Shown here: piece by piece, positions 54,719 through 64,000 of the stretch | How positions within the stretch are numbered: the first letter of the stretch is position 1 | Layout of the letters: the number at the start of each line of letters is the position of its first letter | DNA from: Allomyces arbusculus | Taxonomy: Eukaryota > Blastocladiomycota > Blastocladiomycetes > Blastocladiales > Blastocladiaceae | Direction of reading: 5' to 3' | DNA length: 64,000 nt | Assembly (NCBI GenBank): GCA_027604705.1 | Contig: JADHYV010000059.1 | Location: 1 to 64,000, forward strand | The notes under the pieces: model-generated | The model's database searches: none | Seen by the model: the letters and a program-made list of their open reading frames with translations, nothing else | Told to the model about the DNA's origin: nothing | Made by a program: the position numbers and the translations under genes

Positions 54719-56975
54719 TCAGAACGCCAGTTCGCTCGCGACGACGCGCGCGGCCTCGACCGCCATCCGCGCCTCCTGCTCCTCCAGGTCCTGGACCTCC
54801 CCCTCCTCCAACCCCTCCACCTCCTCGTCCTCAATCCCCAACGCCCGCAGCGCGCGACACAGCATCGCATCAATCCTTGCGTGCGGCGTGCTTGCGGCGC
54901 GATGCACGACGCGCGCCACCGCCTTCACGTTCTCCACCTCGTACCCCATCGCCTCGGCCACCACGTCCCACGGCACCGCGTCGGACCCGACCGCTAACTC
55001 CATCGCAACCAGAACCACCGCGGCCGCCACAAGGGACGGCGCGAATCCCGTCGCGAGCCGCACGTCGGCGAGCGCCACGAGAGCCAAGTGACGGACAAGG
55101 ACGGCGACACGCGACGCGGTATCGGCGTCGTGTGGGTCCATGGTGGTGGCGGCCGACGCGGCTGCGTGAGGCAGGAAGGTCGCGAGGGTCGGCACGTGTA
55201 ACTGGAAGTTGAGAGTCGGGACGAGCGCGCATTCCATGGCGAGGATTTCTTCGGGCGGGTAGAGGTGTTGTGCGGCGGCCGCAATGTCGTGCAGTTCCGG
55301 TGGAGCGACCTCCTCGTATTTGCTATTAGTTGAAGCGTGGTGAGCCTTCCGACCGCGCGCGTGGCGGGGGGGGGGGGGGGGGGGCGGGGGGAAGTGAAAA
55401 AAAAAACCACGTCCCAACCACCACCCCCCCCCCCCCCCACAAAACCAACCCCCCCACGGCCCGCACCACACAGCNNNNNNNNNNCGCGCCCCCCCCCCGC
55501 GGGCGGCGCCGCCGCCGCCGCCGCGCCCCCCCCCCCGCCCGCCGCGCCCCCCCCGCCCCCCCCCCCCCCCCCGTGGAGAAGTGAAAAAATGACGCACGTC
55601 GCAACGAGCAGCGCCGCGAGCCCCAACAACTCGAGCGCCGGCTCGTCCGGCACGACTCTGCGCGCGAGGTACCGATCAATGCACGAGATGGTGAGCGCGA
55701 GCGCGTCGAGCGACACGTCGAGCGCGTGGCCCGTGCCGACCATCAAGTCGACGAGCAAAGCGCGATGCATCGGGGTCAGCGACGGCTGCACCCACAGGTC
55801 TTCGTCGGCGGGCAGCGGGTCGTAGTGCCGCGCCTAGCCGGTGGAGACATCACGTCAGTCATCGCTCATGGACGAGCTCAGAACATTGACGAGCGTACCT
55901 CGAGACTCCGCATCGTCTCCAGCATCTCTGCCGCATACGGCACGACATGCGCGTCCCAGTCCGGCACGACCGCGGCGACGGCCTTTGCCAACCCCCTCTT
56001 CCCCACCTCCTTTGGCGGCGGGGTCAAACATCCCACCCGCACCTCCTCGCTCGCCCAACTCGACGCGGTCGCCGTCCCGACCGCCTCGACCCACATGGGC
56101 GTCGCATGCATCGTCTGCCGCGCGTGCAATTCCGCCAACGCGTCGGCGGCGCTCCCGTGCGGCAGGAGCGCGAGCCGCGTCGCCGAATCCAACGATCCGA
56201 CGTCATCGTCGAGATCGTCGTCGCGCCCGATCCCTTCATCGTCGCTGTCATCCTCAAAGAACTCGCCCTGCGCGCCCGCGACTTCCGCCAAGTAACTGCG
56301 AATCAGCACGTCCAGATCGGCGCCGGATTCGGGCAACTCCCACGGGACCGTCGGCGGACTCGATCCGTCTTCGACGACGGTGGGAGACGACGCGCGCGTC
56401 TCGGCATCGTCCGACGACGTGACCGGCGACAGTGGCACGTTCCGCACCGCGTGCGCGTGGTGGTGGTGGTGGTGGTGGTGGTGCGCGTGCAAGCTGCCGA
56501 CGCCCGAATCGATCCGGTGCAGTTCTGGGCGCTTGTCGGTGGCGACCGGCGGGGCATTGGCGAGTGCGGCGATCCCCGAATGTAACGACCGGGAACTGGT
56601 CAGGTACTTGAGCGGGCCAGTGCGCGCGGTCGTCGACGCGTCCGCGTCCGCGGAGGTGGCCGCGCGACGGTGAGGTGCGCCGGCGTGCGGCGAGGTGCGG
56701 CGCGAAATGGTGGTGGTGGTGGTGGTGGTGGTGGTGGTGGTGGTGGCGGCCGCGAGCACGCCGGTGCTGGCGGCATCGTCGTGGTGCAGAGCGGGTGCAG
56801 GGGACGGCGCGCGCTTGGCCGTCGCGATCCCGCCCGACGTCGCCGTCGAGGCGCGGTGCCGCGTGGGCGGCGAGATGGTGGGAGTGGACTTGGTACTCGA
56901 CGCGGCAGCGTTGCCGGTGACGAGCCGCAGCGAGTGCGTGAACCGGTCGACGAGGGCCTGCAGCGTGTCGGCCAT
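54719..56975 (-). CDS. mitotic (A/B)-type cyclin with long N-terminal extension
   Basis: Three exons are inferred: 56975-55899, 55833-55598 and 55322-54719, in phases that join exactly, giving about 638 aa. Intron 1 is 65 nt. Intron 2 (55323-55597) contains an assembly gap. The cyclin core starts around residue 345 (VVPYAAEMLETMRSLEARHY, then LTPMHRALLVDLMVGTGHAL; SISC-like TISCIDRYLARRVV). The hallmark LLGLAALLVATKYEEVAPPE is rebuilt across the intron 2 splice, confirming it. The second cyclin fold follows (ILAMECALVPTLNFQLHVPT). Known role: activation of a CDK at G2/M. The first 340 residues are disordered, with a T-run (13 Thr), a nine-His run and acidic patches (EDDSDDEGIGRDDDLDDD). I saw no clear RxxL destruction box. 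The C-terminus is Glu-rich (EDEEVEGLEEGEVQDLEEQE). Confidence 0.9.
55365..55590. other. sequence gap with poly-G/poly-C flanks in cyclin intron 2
   Basis: Ten N at 55475-55484 lie between a G19-like run (55367-55385), C-runs, and a GC-only block. GAAGTGAAAAAA occurs on both sides (55390 and 55578), as if the same intron segment had been represented twice. The pattern is like that in RPC6 intron 3. Confidence 0.75.
56456..56484. repeat. trinucleotide repeat encoding poly-His in the cyclin
   Basis: An uninterrupted (TGG)n run, read as CAC/CAT-type codons on the minus strand, encodes the nine-His stretch. Such repeats are length-variable. Confidence 0.75.
56706..56743. repeat. (TGG)n / (ACC)n microsatellite encoding poly-Thr in the cyclin
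   Basis: About 13 units of a GGT repeat on the plus strand, read as ACC threonine codons in the cyclin N-terminal extension. Confidence 0.85.
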
Positions 56976-57703
56976 GGTGGTCACGGGTGGTTGATCAGGC
57001 CCGGCAGGGGAACGGGCGGGCGGATCCGGTGCAAGGAAACGAAGGGAAGGGTGTGGAGGAAATGGGCGGCTCGCGAGTCGGAAGCGGCTGCCGCTGGGGG
57101 GGGGGGGGGGGGGGGAAGCGGGCGCGGCGTGTGTGGCAGTGGCAGTCGCGGGCGCGGAAGCGTCTTCGTAGCGGGGAAACCAGAGTCGGAAGGGGCGCAA
57201 AAAGTGGAATGGCGGGCGGGGGGACAGAATGGGGGCGGATGGAGGCCGGTGAATGGATGGGTGATGGTGAGCCGAGCGACAGCGCTCAGCGGGGCAGACG
57301 GGCGGCCGAGAGCGAGGGCGCTGTCGGGCCCACGAATGCGCATCCCGGGCCAGCACCAACACCACACCAGCACCAGCACCATCGCCGCGCGCGCCGCGCG
57401 TGCAGCCGCGTTACCATGCAAGGCCCCGGGCCCGGGCCCCCGGTTGCAGGAGCGCGCGGTCGGCATGGCGAATGAGCACGCGCGGGGTGGGAGACGTGCG
57501 GTCTGCCGCTGAGTGAGAAAGGCGCCCCTACGCGCTCACGTGTTGCCTCCCACCGCAGAGGTCGCCCGCATCCACCGCACCTGCATCCAAGACGAAGGGA
57601 ATCGGTCTCTGTTCCGCCCCAACAACCAACACACATCACAACCTCACCATCTCCTCGCGCGCGATCCAGCCGAGCACGATCCAGCCAGCCGCGGCGCGAC
57701 GAC
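56976..57703. other. cyclin upstream region with G20 homopolymer
   Basis: No gene is recognised. A run of 20 G lies at 57096-57115, about 120 nt upstream of the cyclin start. It could be a G-quadruplex-forming promoter element or a sequencing-inflated homopolymer. The region also includes the 3' flank of the bZIP gene. Confidence 0.5.
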
Positions 57704-59902
57704 CTACAACCCGCCCGCCGCTGCCGCGCCACCCGCGGCCTGCTTGGCCTTGGCCGCCTCGAGCGCTGCCAAGTAGCTGCTCCCCGGCCCGCCGGCCTCC
57801 CTGACTGCCCCCGCACTCGCCAGTACCGCGCCCGTCCCCGGCGCCGACGGCGGCGGGACCGCCGCCTGCGCTGCCATCGTCGCGAACCTCGCCGCGGCGG
57901 CCGCGCGTTCGTGCCCGTCGCGGTCGACCAACAGGCCGCGCAACCACGCGACTTCCATGGTCAGTTCCTTGACGCGCCCCTCGAGTTGGTCGGCGCGCTT
58001 GGCCAGGGCCTCGGCGGTTTGCTGGATCGCCTGCTCGCGCGCCTTTTTGCGCTGCCGGAACCGCGCCGAGGCTTCGGTGTTGCGGCGGCGCTTTTCGTCT
58101 TCGTCGGTGATTGGGCGAGGGCGTTTTTTGGCACTTGATGAAGAGGAGGAGGAGCGGCTGCGGGAGTCCGGGTCGGCGTCGTGCATGTCGTCGTCGTCCT
58201 GGTCAAACTCGTCATGGTCGTCGTCGGCGGGCAAACTCGGCGGCGCGGGGGGTGCGACCGTACCAACCGGCGCAGGTGACGGCGCACGGGTCGCGACGGG
58301 CTGGTCGACCGGCCGGTCCAATTCCGACTCGGCCGCGGCGGTCGACGATGGCGGCGGCGGGGACGACCTGCTCGTACTCGCTGCAGAGGCCACTGTCGCC
58401 GTCGACGAGGGACGCGACGCCGACGTGGCGGTCCGCGCGCGTGACCGCGCCGGTGCCGCCACGTTAGTCGACGCACGCGCGCGCCGCGTGCGTCCCGTCG
58501 CCGACGCCGGTGCGGGCGCTGGCGCTGGAGCTGGCTCCACCACGGCCGCGACCGGCGCGGGCTTCGGCTCCGCCGCCGTCACTACGGGCGCAGGCGCGCC
58601 CGCCGCGACGACCGCGGGCGCTGCGATCACCGGCACCACCCCCGCGGGTGGAATCCCCGGCGCTCCCACGCTCGCGAGTCCCGTGGGGAACAACGCCGGC
58701 GCCGGGACCGCCGCGGGGGGTGCGGGTGTCGGCGTCGGAACTTGTGCAGCTGCGGCGGCAGCGACCGGCGCATGCGCGATCTGCACGGGCACCATGACCG
58801 TGTGCCCGGCGGGCGTCTGCTGCAGCATGTAGGTCGCGCCGTTTGGGCCGACGATCAGGGGGGTCATGGGCGCGGCCGCGGCCGGTGCAGGGGTGGGGGC
58901 AGGGGCGGGGGCGGGAGCGGCAGGAATCGCGCCGCCGGGCAACACATATGCGTGGTGCGGTGCGGGAGTGGACGCGGCGGTTGTGGGCCAGGCCATGGTC
59001 GCAGGCGCCTGCGGTTGCGGTTGCGTTGCTTGCGGCTGCTCGGCCGGAGCGCCCGGGAGCGGCGGTTGGACAAAGGGTGTGTGCGTGCCTGTTGCGGGAT
59101 CGTACATGAACGGCTGCTGCATTGCCGCTGGTTGCGCCGGCGACGCGCCCGGTGTGGCGCCCGCAGCGGGAGGGTAGAGCATGGGCGGCATGCCTGGGAT
59201 CGATGGGACGGCCATCGGGTTCGGGAAATATGGGAAGAGCGATGGCAGGCCAGCGGAGGCCGCCTGCGCTGCGGGAGCCGCAGGTGGAGCCACAGACCCG
59301 GCGTTGGTAGCGGTCGGGAACGGGAACAGGCCCGAATGGTACGCAGCATTGCTGGGCGCGGTGGTCGGCGGCTGCAGCGACTTGTCGGTCGGGTTGAAGT
59401 CAATCAGGCTCGACACGAGGCTTGCGTTAGTGGTGCTCGGCGCGCCATGCTGGTGCTGGTGCTGGTGATGTTGGTGCGTGGGCGCGGGCGGAGGTGGCGG
59501 CGCCGGGTCGAACGAGAAGGACGTGTTGGCGAGTGATTCGAGGAAACTCGCGGCCGAATTGCTTGTTGCCGTTGCTGCTGCCGACGTTGTGGGCGCTTGC
59601 GAGGTGTTCGTTGCCGTCGACGAACTTGGCCCAGTCGCAGCGGTCGTCGCGGGCGGTGGGGGCGGCGGCGCGTCGGGCGCAAACGTGAACTGCGTCTCTG
59701 AAAAGATGGCGAGCTGCTCGGCGAGCTGCTCGGCCGAGAGCGCGTGGCCTGCGCGCTGGTCGTCGTCGTCGTCCGGGAAGTCGAGCAGCGACGCGAACAT
59801 GTAAGGGTCGGCAGCGGCGCCTGCGGGCGTCGAGGTCGAGGCGGCTTCCGGTGCGGGTTGCGAGCGCGGCGGGGCCGCGGCCGGGCGCGCGCGATTGACC
59901 AT
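57704..59902 (-). CDS. bZIP transcription factor
   Basis: A single uninterrupted frame of 732 codons from the ATG at 59902. The bZIP domain is at about 615-680: basic region KRRRNTEASARFRQRKKARE with the invariant N-x7-R (NTEASARFR), then a leucine zipper (AEALAKRADQLEGRVKELTM; EVAWLRGLLVDRDG). The basic region RRRNTxASARFRxxKK is typical of the fungal Cys-3/Met4/Zip1-like group, whose members regulate sulfur, amino-acid or metal responses. Which applies here is unknown. The first 600 residues are Ala/Pro/Gln-rich low-complexity sequence, probably activating, with two repeated short acidic-hydrophobic motifs: MFASLLDFPDDDDD near residue 35 and LVSSLIDFNPTDKSL near 165. Just before the bZIP is an acidic stretch (DDDHDEFDQDDDDMHDADPD). 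A nuclear location is expected. Confidence 0.9.
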   Translation of the reverse strand: MVNRARPAAAPPRSQPAPEAASTSTPAGAAADPYMFASLLDFPDDDDDQRAGHALSAEQLAEQLAIFSETQFTFAPDAPPPPPPATTAATGPSSSTATNTSQAPTTSAAATATSNSAASFLESLANTSFSFDPAPPPPPAPTHQHHQHQHQHGAPSTTNASLVSSLIDFNPTDKSLQPPTTAPSNAAYHSGLFPFPTATNAGSVAPPAAPAAQAASAGLPSLFPYFPNPMAVPSIPGMPPMLYPPAAGATPGASPAQPAAMQQPFMYDPATGTHTPFVQPPLPGAPAEQPQATQPQPQAPATMAWPTTAASTPAPHHAYVLPGGAIPAAPAPAPAPTPAPAAAAPMTPLIVGPNGATYMLQQTPAGHTVMVPVQIAHAPVAAAAAAQVPTPTPAPPAAVPAPALFPTGLASVGAPGIPPAGVVPVIAAPAVVAAGAPAPVVTAAEPKPAPVAAVVEPAPAPAPAPASATGRTRRARASTNVAAPARSRARTATSASRPSSTATVASAASTSRSSPPPPSSTAAAESELDRPVDQPVATRAPSPAPVGTVAPPAPPSLPADDDHDEFDQDDDDMHDADPDSRSRSSSSSSSAKKRPRPITDEDEKRRRNTEASARFRQRKKAREQAIQQTAEALAKRADQLEGRVKELTMEVAWLRGLLVDRDGHERAAAAARFATMAAQAAVPPPSAPGTGAVLASAGAVREAGGPGSSYLAALEAAKAKQAAGGAAAAGGL

Positions 59903-61488
59903 GGTCGTCTAGTTGAGCTGGAAGCGTGGAGGGCGAATTGACGTCGTGGAGGAGGGGGACTTGACGTTGGACGCGGGCGTTGTTCGCAGGCAGTGGGTCG
60001 AGGGATGCGGGGGTCGAGCACGCGGGCGTCTGTGATGGGCGCAATCGATGGTGGCGGCGGTGCGGGAGCGCGTGCCCGGTGTGACTGCGGCAAGTGGCGG
60101 CGCTTGGCGGCGGGTGGATCGCACGTCGTCGAGGAACAGCTGCACAGGCCGGATGCACGGCCGCGGGTCGTCGTGGCCGTTTGCCGCGGGGCCGATCGTC
60201 GACGGCGGCGGCCGCCTTGGGCGATTTGCGGGCGGCTAAGGACGGAAGGACGACCAGGCAGGACGGCCACAATAGCCGACTCATGCGCACGTGCAGATGC
60301 GCCTCGGGAGCCTCCCGGAGCCCACCCCGACCCGCCCCACGTGGCCTACCCCCGCAGCGCTGATCGGTTGTGATCGTCGTCAACGGCGGCGACCACGACG
60401 CGCGCGTCCTTCTGCGGCCCGACACTTGCCCAAAGCACCCGCAAGATGCTCTCTGCGCCGTCACGGTCGGCGCGGGCTGCGTGGCAAGCGGTGGTCGGGG
60501 GTGGTCGGTGTGCTCGTCTAGTTGTGCAAGCAACCTGGCACGAGCGATCGTTGTGACCAGTCGCTCGCCAGGCCGGCCAATACCGCACCGCAAAGGACGA
60601 CGTTGGGCGCCGGCCATGCCCCCCTCTGCGACGCGGCCGGGAGGCGCGCAAACGCTCGCTCATCCTCTGACGCGCGACAGACGGTTGCAAGCGCCCTCTC
60701 TCCACACACGCCGCGCACTTTCAAGCCTGGTCGTCCCGGTGAATGACTGCATCCCGCATCCGCCCCACGCCCCGCTTGCCCCTGTCCACGGCGTTGCCCC
60801 CATCGACGGCGCTGCCCGCGTCGTCGCGTTCCTGATCGGTGTCGCTACTCTCTCACGCTCCCTGCCTGTCTGCCTTGCCTACCCAACGTGGTAACTGGCG
60901 CGATTGTTGATCGGTACGCTCGGAAGTCATTATCGCACGCCAGTTCGCCATCGTCGCCCAGCCGGAGCCTTGCGCAAGAATCAAACGCAGTGTCAGCGAC
61001 TTCGACATGTCCACCCAACGCTGGCCGTCGTAGTCCTCGTCCTGGTCTAGGTTGGCCACTCCATGTCCCGCGCGTCGTTGTTCTCCCATATCGCATGACG
61101 ACCACCTCCCCCGCTCGGTGCTGCCCGCGCCGGCGCGTCGTCGTCGTGTCGTGCCGGCCTTGTTGTTGCCGTTTGTTCATGGTCGTGGTCATTTGTTCGT
61201 GCGCGCGCGGCCAGTAACAACGGAGAGCGAGGAGGAAACGGACGCGAGGCGCACACGAGCGTGGCGGCGGCGCTCCGTTGCGCGCTGTTCTTTTCGTGCT
61301 CAACGAGAGCGCGCTGGTCGACAACGCGTCTCTCGCGCTGCGGCGGCGGCGGTGGCGGCCGGCTTCAGCAGAGGCGTGCCAGGCTGTTGTTGCTTGCGTT
61401 GAAGCGCCACACCTCACGATCACAACACTCACGTCGCGTCCCAATCCCTTGCTTCCCACTCGCTGCAGCAGCCTCACCGACCACCACC
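59903..61488. other. 1.6 kb divergent intergenic region
   Basis: Between the divergent bZIP and DPPK-repeat genes. It is GC-rich and has overlapping open frames on both strands that look like chance frames. No gene, RNA or mobile element is recognised. It probably contains both promoters and 5' leaders. Confidence 0.45.
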
Positions 61489-63204
61489 ATGGCCTCGTCG
61501 TCCGACGCACCTGCTCCTTCCTCCCCAACCGGCCGTCCGCGCGACCCAGCATCCACACGGCCCGACAACGGCGGCGGCGACAACGCGCCCGCGACTAGCA
61601 GCAACCAACCCTCCGCATCCAGCACCACCATGGCCTCGCCCTCGGTCGGCACGCCCGCGACGTCGGGCGGCAACAGCGAGCCGACGCGCACGCCGGACCC
61701 ACCCAAGACGACGGACCCACCCAAGACGACAGATCCGCCCAAGACGACAGACCCGCCGAAGACTACGGACCCTCCTAAGACGACCGACCCGCCAAAGACG
61801 ACCGACCCGCCCAAGACGACGGATCCTCCGAAAACTACGGACCCGCCCAAGACGACGGACCCGCCCAAAACAACGGACCCTCCGAAGACTTCGGACCCGC
61901 CCAAGTCAACCGACCCTCCGAAAACGTCGGATCCGCCCAAGTCGACGGACGCGCCGGTCGTCACGTCGACGACAACCATCAAGACGGCCTCCCCGACGCC
62001 CATCACGACCATGACGACGATCCCGCTTACGCTGACGCAATCGACGACCATCAACGGCACCCCGACCGTGATCCTTGTCCCAACCTACACGCAAACGCAG
62101 CGCGTCATCTACCCGACCGACACGACCTCGTCCGATTCGGCGCCGGCCGGCGGCGTGATCGCGCTCGCCGTCCTGATCCCGCTGGCCGCGATCGCCGCCG
62201 TCGCCGCCATCTTCGTGCGCCGGCGCGCGCGACAGCGCCGGTTCCAGGGGGCTGCCGCACTCACGTTCGAGGCGATGCGGTCGAATCCGCCTCCCGCGGC
62301 ACCGACGCCCAGTTTCCGCACGTTCGCGAACGACGCGCCGCGCAACGGGTATGGGCGGTTGGTGAATACCGCGCCCGCGCAGCCGGCGCCCGTGATCATG
62401 ATGAAGCCGTCCCCGACGGTCGCGCCGAAACAGGTTGAGTACTACGACGACGGGTACCGCGCACAGCAGCAGCCGGCGGGGCCGTTTACGGCCGTGTTGA
62501 TGGCGCCGCCCCCCGTGGCGGCCGCCGGGCCGAGTAGTGGCGGCGGTGGGCAGGGCGGGATGATGTACGACCAGGGCCCGCCGATGCCGATGCAGATGCA
62601 GGGGCCGCCGCAGGGCGGAATGTACGATGGCGCGCAGGGCGGAATGTACGATGGCGCGCAGGGCGGCGTGCAGTACATGGACCAAGGCGGGCCGCAGTAC
62701 GTCGACGACGGCCCGCACCCATACGACCAGCAGTACGACGACGTGTCCCCGTACCCGGACGGCGGCCCGCAGCCGCAGTACATGGACGGCCCGCAACAGC
62801 CTCAGTATGTTGATGGTCCCGGCGGGGATATGGGCCACCCGCAGACGGCGTACCCGACGCTCGGCGACGTGCACGACGACGGGATCGACTTTGCCGACCC
62901 GAATGGGGCGGACCCGCAGCAGCGGCCGCTGATCAACGATGGCGGGGCCGCCGATTCGCGCGTGGTCTATGCCGGCGGACCGGATGCGGCGCGCGCGGTC
63001 CCGATGCCCGTGCTCCCGCCGTTGCCGCCGCACGTGACGCCGCCACCGCCGACGACCGAGTACGGGCAGCCGGCGCCGAACCCGATGCTGCACCCAGAAC
63101 TGTACGCGAATTCGATTGATCACGAGGAGCAGGCGCGGCAAATGGAGGGGCGGCCGTCTCGCGAGGGGCCGAGTGCGGGGATGTATGGGTTTGGCCGGGG
63201 GTGA
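61489..63204 (+). CDS. single-pass membrane protein with DPPK repeats
   Basis: An uninterrupted frame of 571 codons from the ATG at 61489, in context CACCATGG. An in-frame ATG at 61261 would add 76 residues of unlikely sequence. Residues 1-66 are Ser/Pro/Thr-rich. Residues 68-151 are 14 repeats of TTDPPK (variants TSDPPK and STDPPK). Then comes a Thr-rich stalk (TTIKTASPTPITTMTTIPLT). One membrane helix at about 222-243 (GVIALAVLIPLAAIAAVAAI) is followed by a stop-transfer VRRRARQRRF, so the repeats should face out. The cytosolic tail is Pro/Gln/Tyr/Asp-rich with repeated GGMYDGAQ and PQYMDGP-like motifs and ends GMYGFGRG. The plan resembles fungal surface sensors or mucin-like proteins (Wsc/Msb2-type organisation), but no Cys-rich domain is present and no cleavable signal peptide is obvious. 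Function unknown. Confidence 0.78.
   Translation: MASSSDAPAPSSPTGRPRDPASTRPDNGGGDNAPATSSNQPSASSTTMASPSVGTPATSGGNSEPTRTPDPPKTTDPPKTTDPPKTTDPPKTTDPPKTTDPPKTTDPPKTTDPPKTTDPPKTTDPPKTTDPPKTSDPPKSTDPPKTSDPPKSTDAPVVTSTTTIKTASPTPITTMTTIPLTLTQSTTINGTPTVILVPTYTQTQRVIYPTDTTSSDSAPAGGVIALAVLIPLAAIAAVAAIFVRRRARQRRFQGAAALTFEAMRSNPPPAAPTPSFRTFANDAPRNGYGRLVNTAPAQPAPVIMMKPSPTVAPKQVEYYDDGYRAQQQPAGPFTAVLMAPPPVAAAGPSSGGGGQGGMMYDQGPPMPMQMQGPPQGGMYDGAQGGMYDGAQGGVQYMDQGGPQYVDDGPHPYDQQYDDVSPYPDGGPQPQYMDGPQQPQYVDGPGGDMGHPQTAYPTLGDVHDDGIDFADPNGADPQQRPLINDGGAADSRVVYAGGPDAARAVPMPVLPPLPPHVTPPPPTTEYGQPAPNPMLHPELYANSIDHEEQARQMEGRPSREGPSAGMYGFGRG
61690..61941 (+). repeat. 14 x 18-bp tandem repeat encoding TTDPPK
   Basis: Fourteen 18-bp units exactly fill 252 bp. 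Codons vary synonymously between units (GAC/GAT, CCA/CCC/CCG/CCT, AAG/AAA), while DPPK is invariant in all 14. This indicates selection on protein sequence rather than very recent DNA amplification. Confidence 0.95.
62620..62665 (+). repeat. 24-bp tandem duplication (GGMYDGAQ)
   Basis: Two near-identical 24-bp units and a partial third encode GGMYDGAQ-GGMYDGAQ-GGVQYMDQ in the cytosolic tail of the DPPK protein. Confidence 0.85.
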
Positions 63205-64000
63205 GAGGAATGGGAGAAGGAGAGCGAGTGGCGCCGTTTTGCGTCTGACTCGTCGGATGAGCTTTTTGGTTTGGTTTTGGTTTGGTGCCAGCCGTTGGTT
63301 GGCCGCGTTTGATCTCGCTTGCTCGCTCGCTCGCTCGATGGATTTTTGCACCCGTTTGCGATCGCCTAACTTGGATTTGCTCGATTCGGATCTTGCATTT
63401 TGGTGGCGGTGCGGCCCGTCTTGGTCCACCGGCTGTTTGTTTCTGTATTTTCGTGCCCCTTTGCGTTTTTTGTGCCCACATGCCATGATAGCCGTAGATC
63501 CGTATTACATGCGTGCCCATGCTCTTTTGTCTTTTGTGGTGGGTGTTGACTAGTAATCGAGCCTTGCTTGCGCGCATTGTTCACTTGCTCTGCTCGTCCC
63601 TGGGATTTCCATGACCTTCAACGAAGACCGACTCGGTTGTTGAAAATTAAGACTAGGAATACAGTCACGTCCAAGACAAGAAGCATGTGAAATATCCCGC
63701 GCATTTCATCCAGTCAACAAAGATGGATGAGAGAGGACCGCACCGATTGCATCGACATGATTTCTTTACACGCCCCATCCCTCCATTGTCAGCAATTTTG
63801 TTACCACCACCGAATATTCGTATGATTGCGCACAAAGCATCAGCGCGGCGATCCGGGACGCGGGGGGCAGAGAATGGATCATGCTGACAGGCGTGAGCGC
63901 AAAAATCATGAGCATCATCGACACCTCCACGTCACACCGCCCATCGTGGGCATCCGCTTGGCCTCAAAAACTGTCGACTGCGACAAGCGTGGGCAGCAAA
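63205..64000. other. no gene recognised at right edge
   Basis: The 3' flank of the DPPK-repeat gene followed by less GC-rich DNA. Only short frames are present. A gene could begin beyond the window edge. Confidence 0.45.

Noticed and set aside
60845-61558. Minus-strand open frame opposite the start of the DPPK gene
   Set aside because: Basic low-complexity sequence without recognisable pattern; it overlaps the likely promoter and leader.
61690-61941. Regular repeats considered as a CRISPR array
   Set aside because: The repeats are contiguous 18-bp coding units without spacers in a eukaryotic gene.
1-64000. Functional gene cluster (PDE, RasGEF, bZIP, transporters)
   Set aside because: The genes are spaced and interleaved with unrelated housekeeping genes and FLR copies; no shared pathway enzymes or co-orientation support a cluster.

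Overview
The window is nuclear DNA of a GC-rich eukaryote. Genes carry short spliceosomal introns (58-181 nt) with GTRCGT-like donors, CTGAC-like branch points and YAG acceptors. There is an intragenic-promoter tRNA gene, an RNA polymerase III subunit, an SR-type spliceosome protein and a mitotic-type cyclin. The gene set and intron style fit an early-diverging, probably zoosporic fungus. I suspect Blastocladiomycota (Allomyces/Catenaria-like), but that placement is inference from gene content, not from a marker tree.

Layout. (1) 1-5.9 kb: decayed copies of an F-box-like/leucine-rich-repeat family (local labels FLR1-FLR15), plus an unassigned repeat-bearing stretch at 3.97-4.63 kb. (2) 6.3-12.5 kb: a membrane-anchored class I cyclic-nucleotide phosphodiesterase, tRNA-Gly(TCC) and RNA polymerase III subunit RPC6. 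(3) 13-24.2 kb: a dense FLR cluster, FLR5-FLR11, three of them intact. (4) 25-29.7 kb: an MFSD10-like transporter converging on a large Ser/Pro-rich membrane protein. (5) 30.2-32.9 kb: FLR12-FLR14. (6) 33.2-38.8 kb: a very large RasGEF. (7) 40.7-44.2 kb: FLR15 and an unrecognised four-exon gene. (8) 44.7-49.1 kb: a Cwc21/SRRM2-like SR protein, the relic of a duplicated transporter, and an intact SLC16-like transporter. (9) 50.4-60 kb: an M1 aminopeptidase, a cyclin and a bZIP factor. (10) 61.5-63.2 kb: a single-pass membrane protein with 14 DPPK repeats.

The single-copy genes look like ordinary dispersed genes, not an operon-like pathway. The phosphodiesterase, RasGEF and bZIP could all serve cAMP/Ras signalling, but nothing in the sequence shows linkage of function. 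The most distinctive content is the FLR family: 15 copies or fragments on both strands, five of them full-length and uninterrupted, the rest shifted, truncated or reduced to pieces. They share an N-terminal F-box-like motif, a conserved linker and irregular LRRs, and none needs an intron. This is a birth-and-death family caught in progress.

Two runs of ten N (11552-11561 and 55475-55484) lie inside introns, flanked by long G/C homopolymers and repeated flanks. These stretches are probably poorly assembled. All splice sites were placed by eye from phase, donor/acceptor match and protein continuity.
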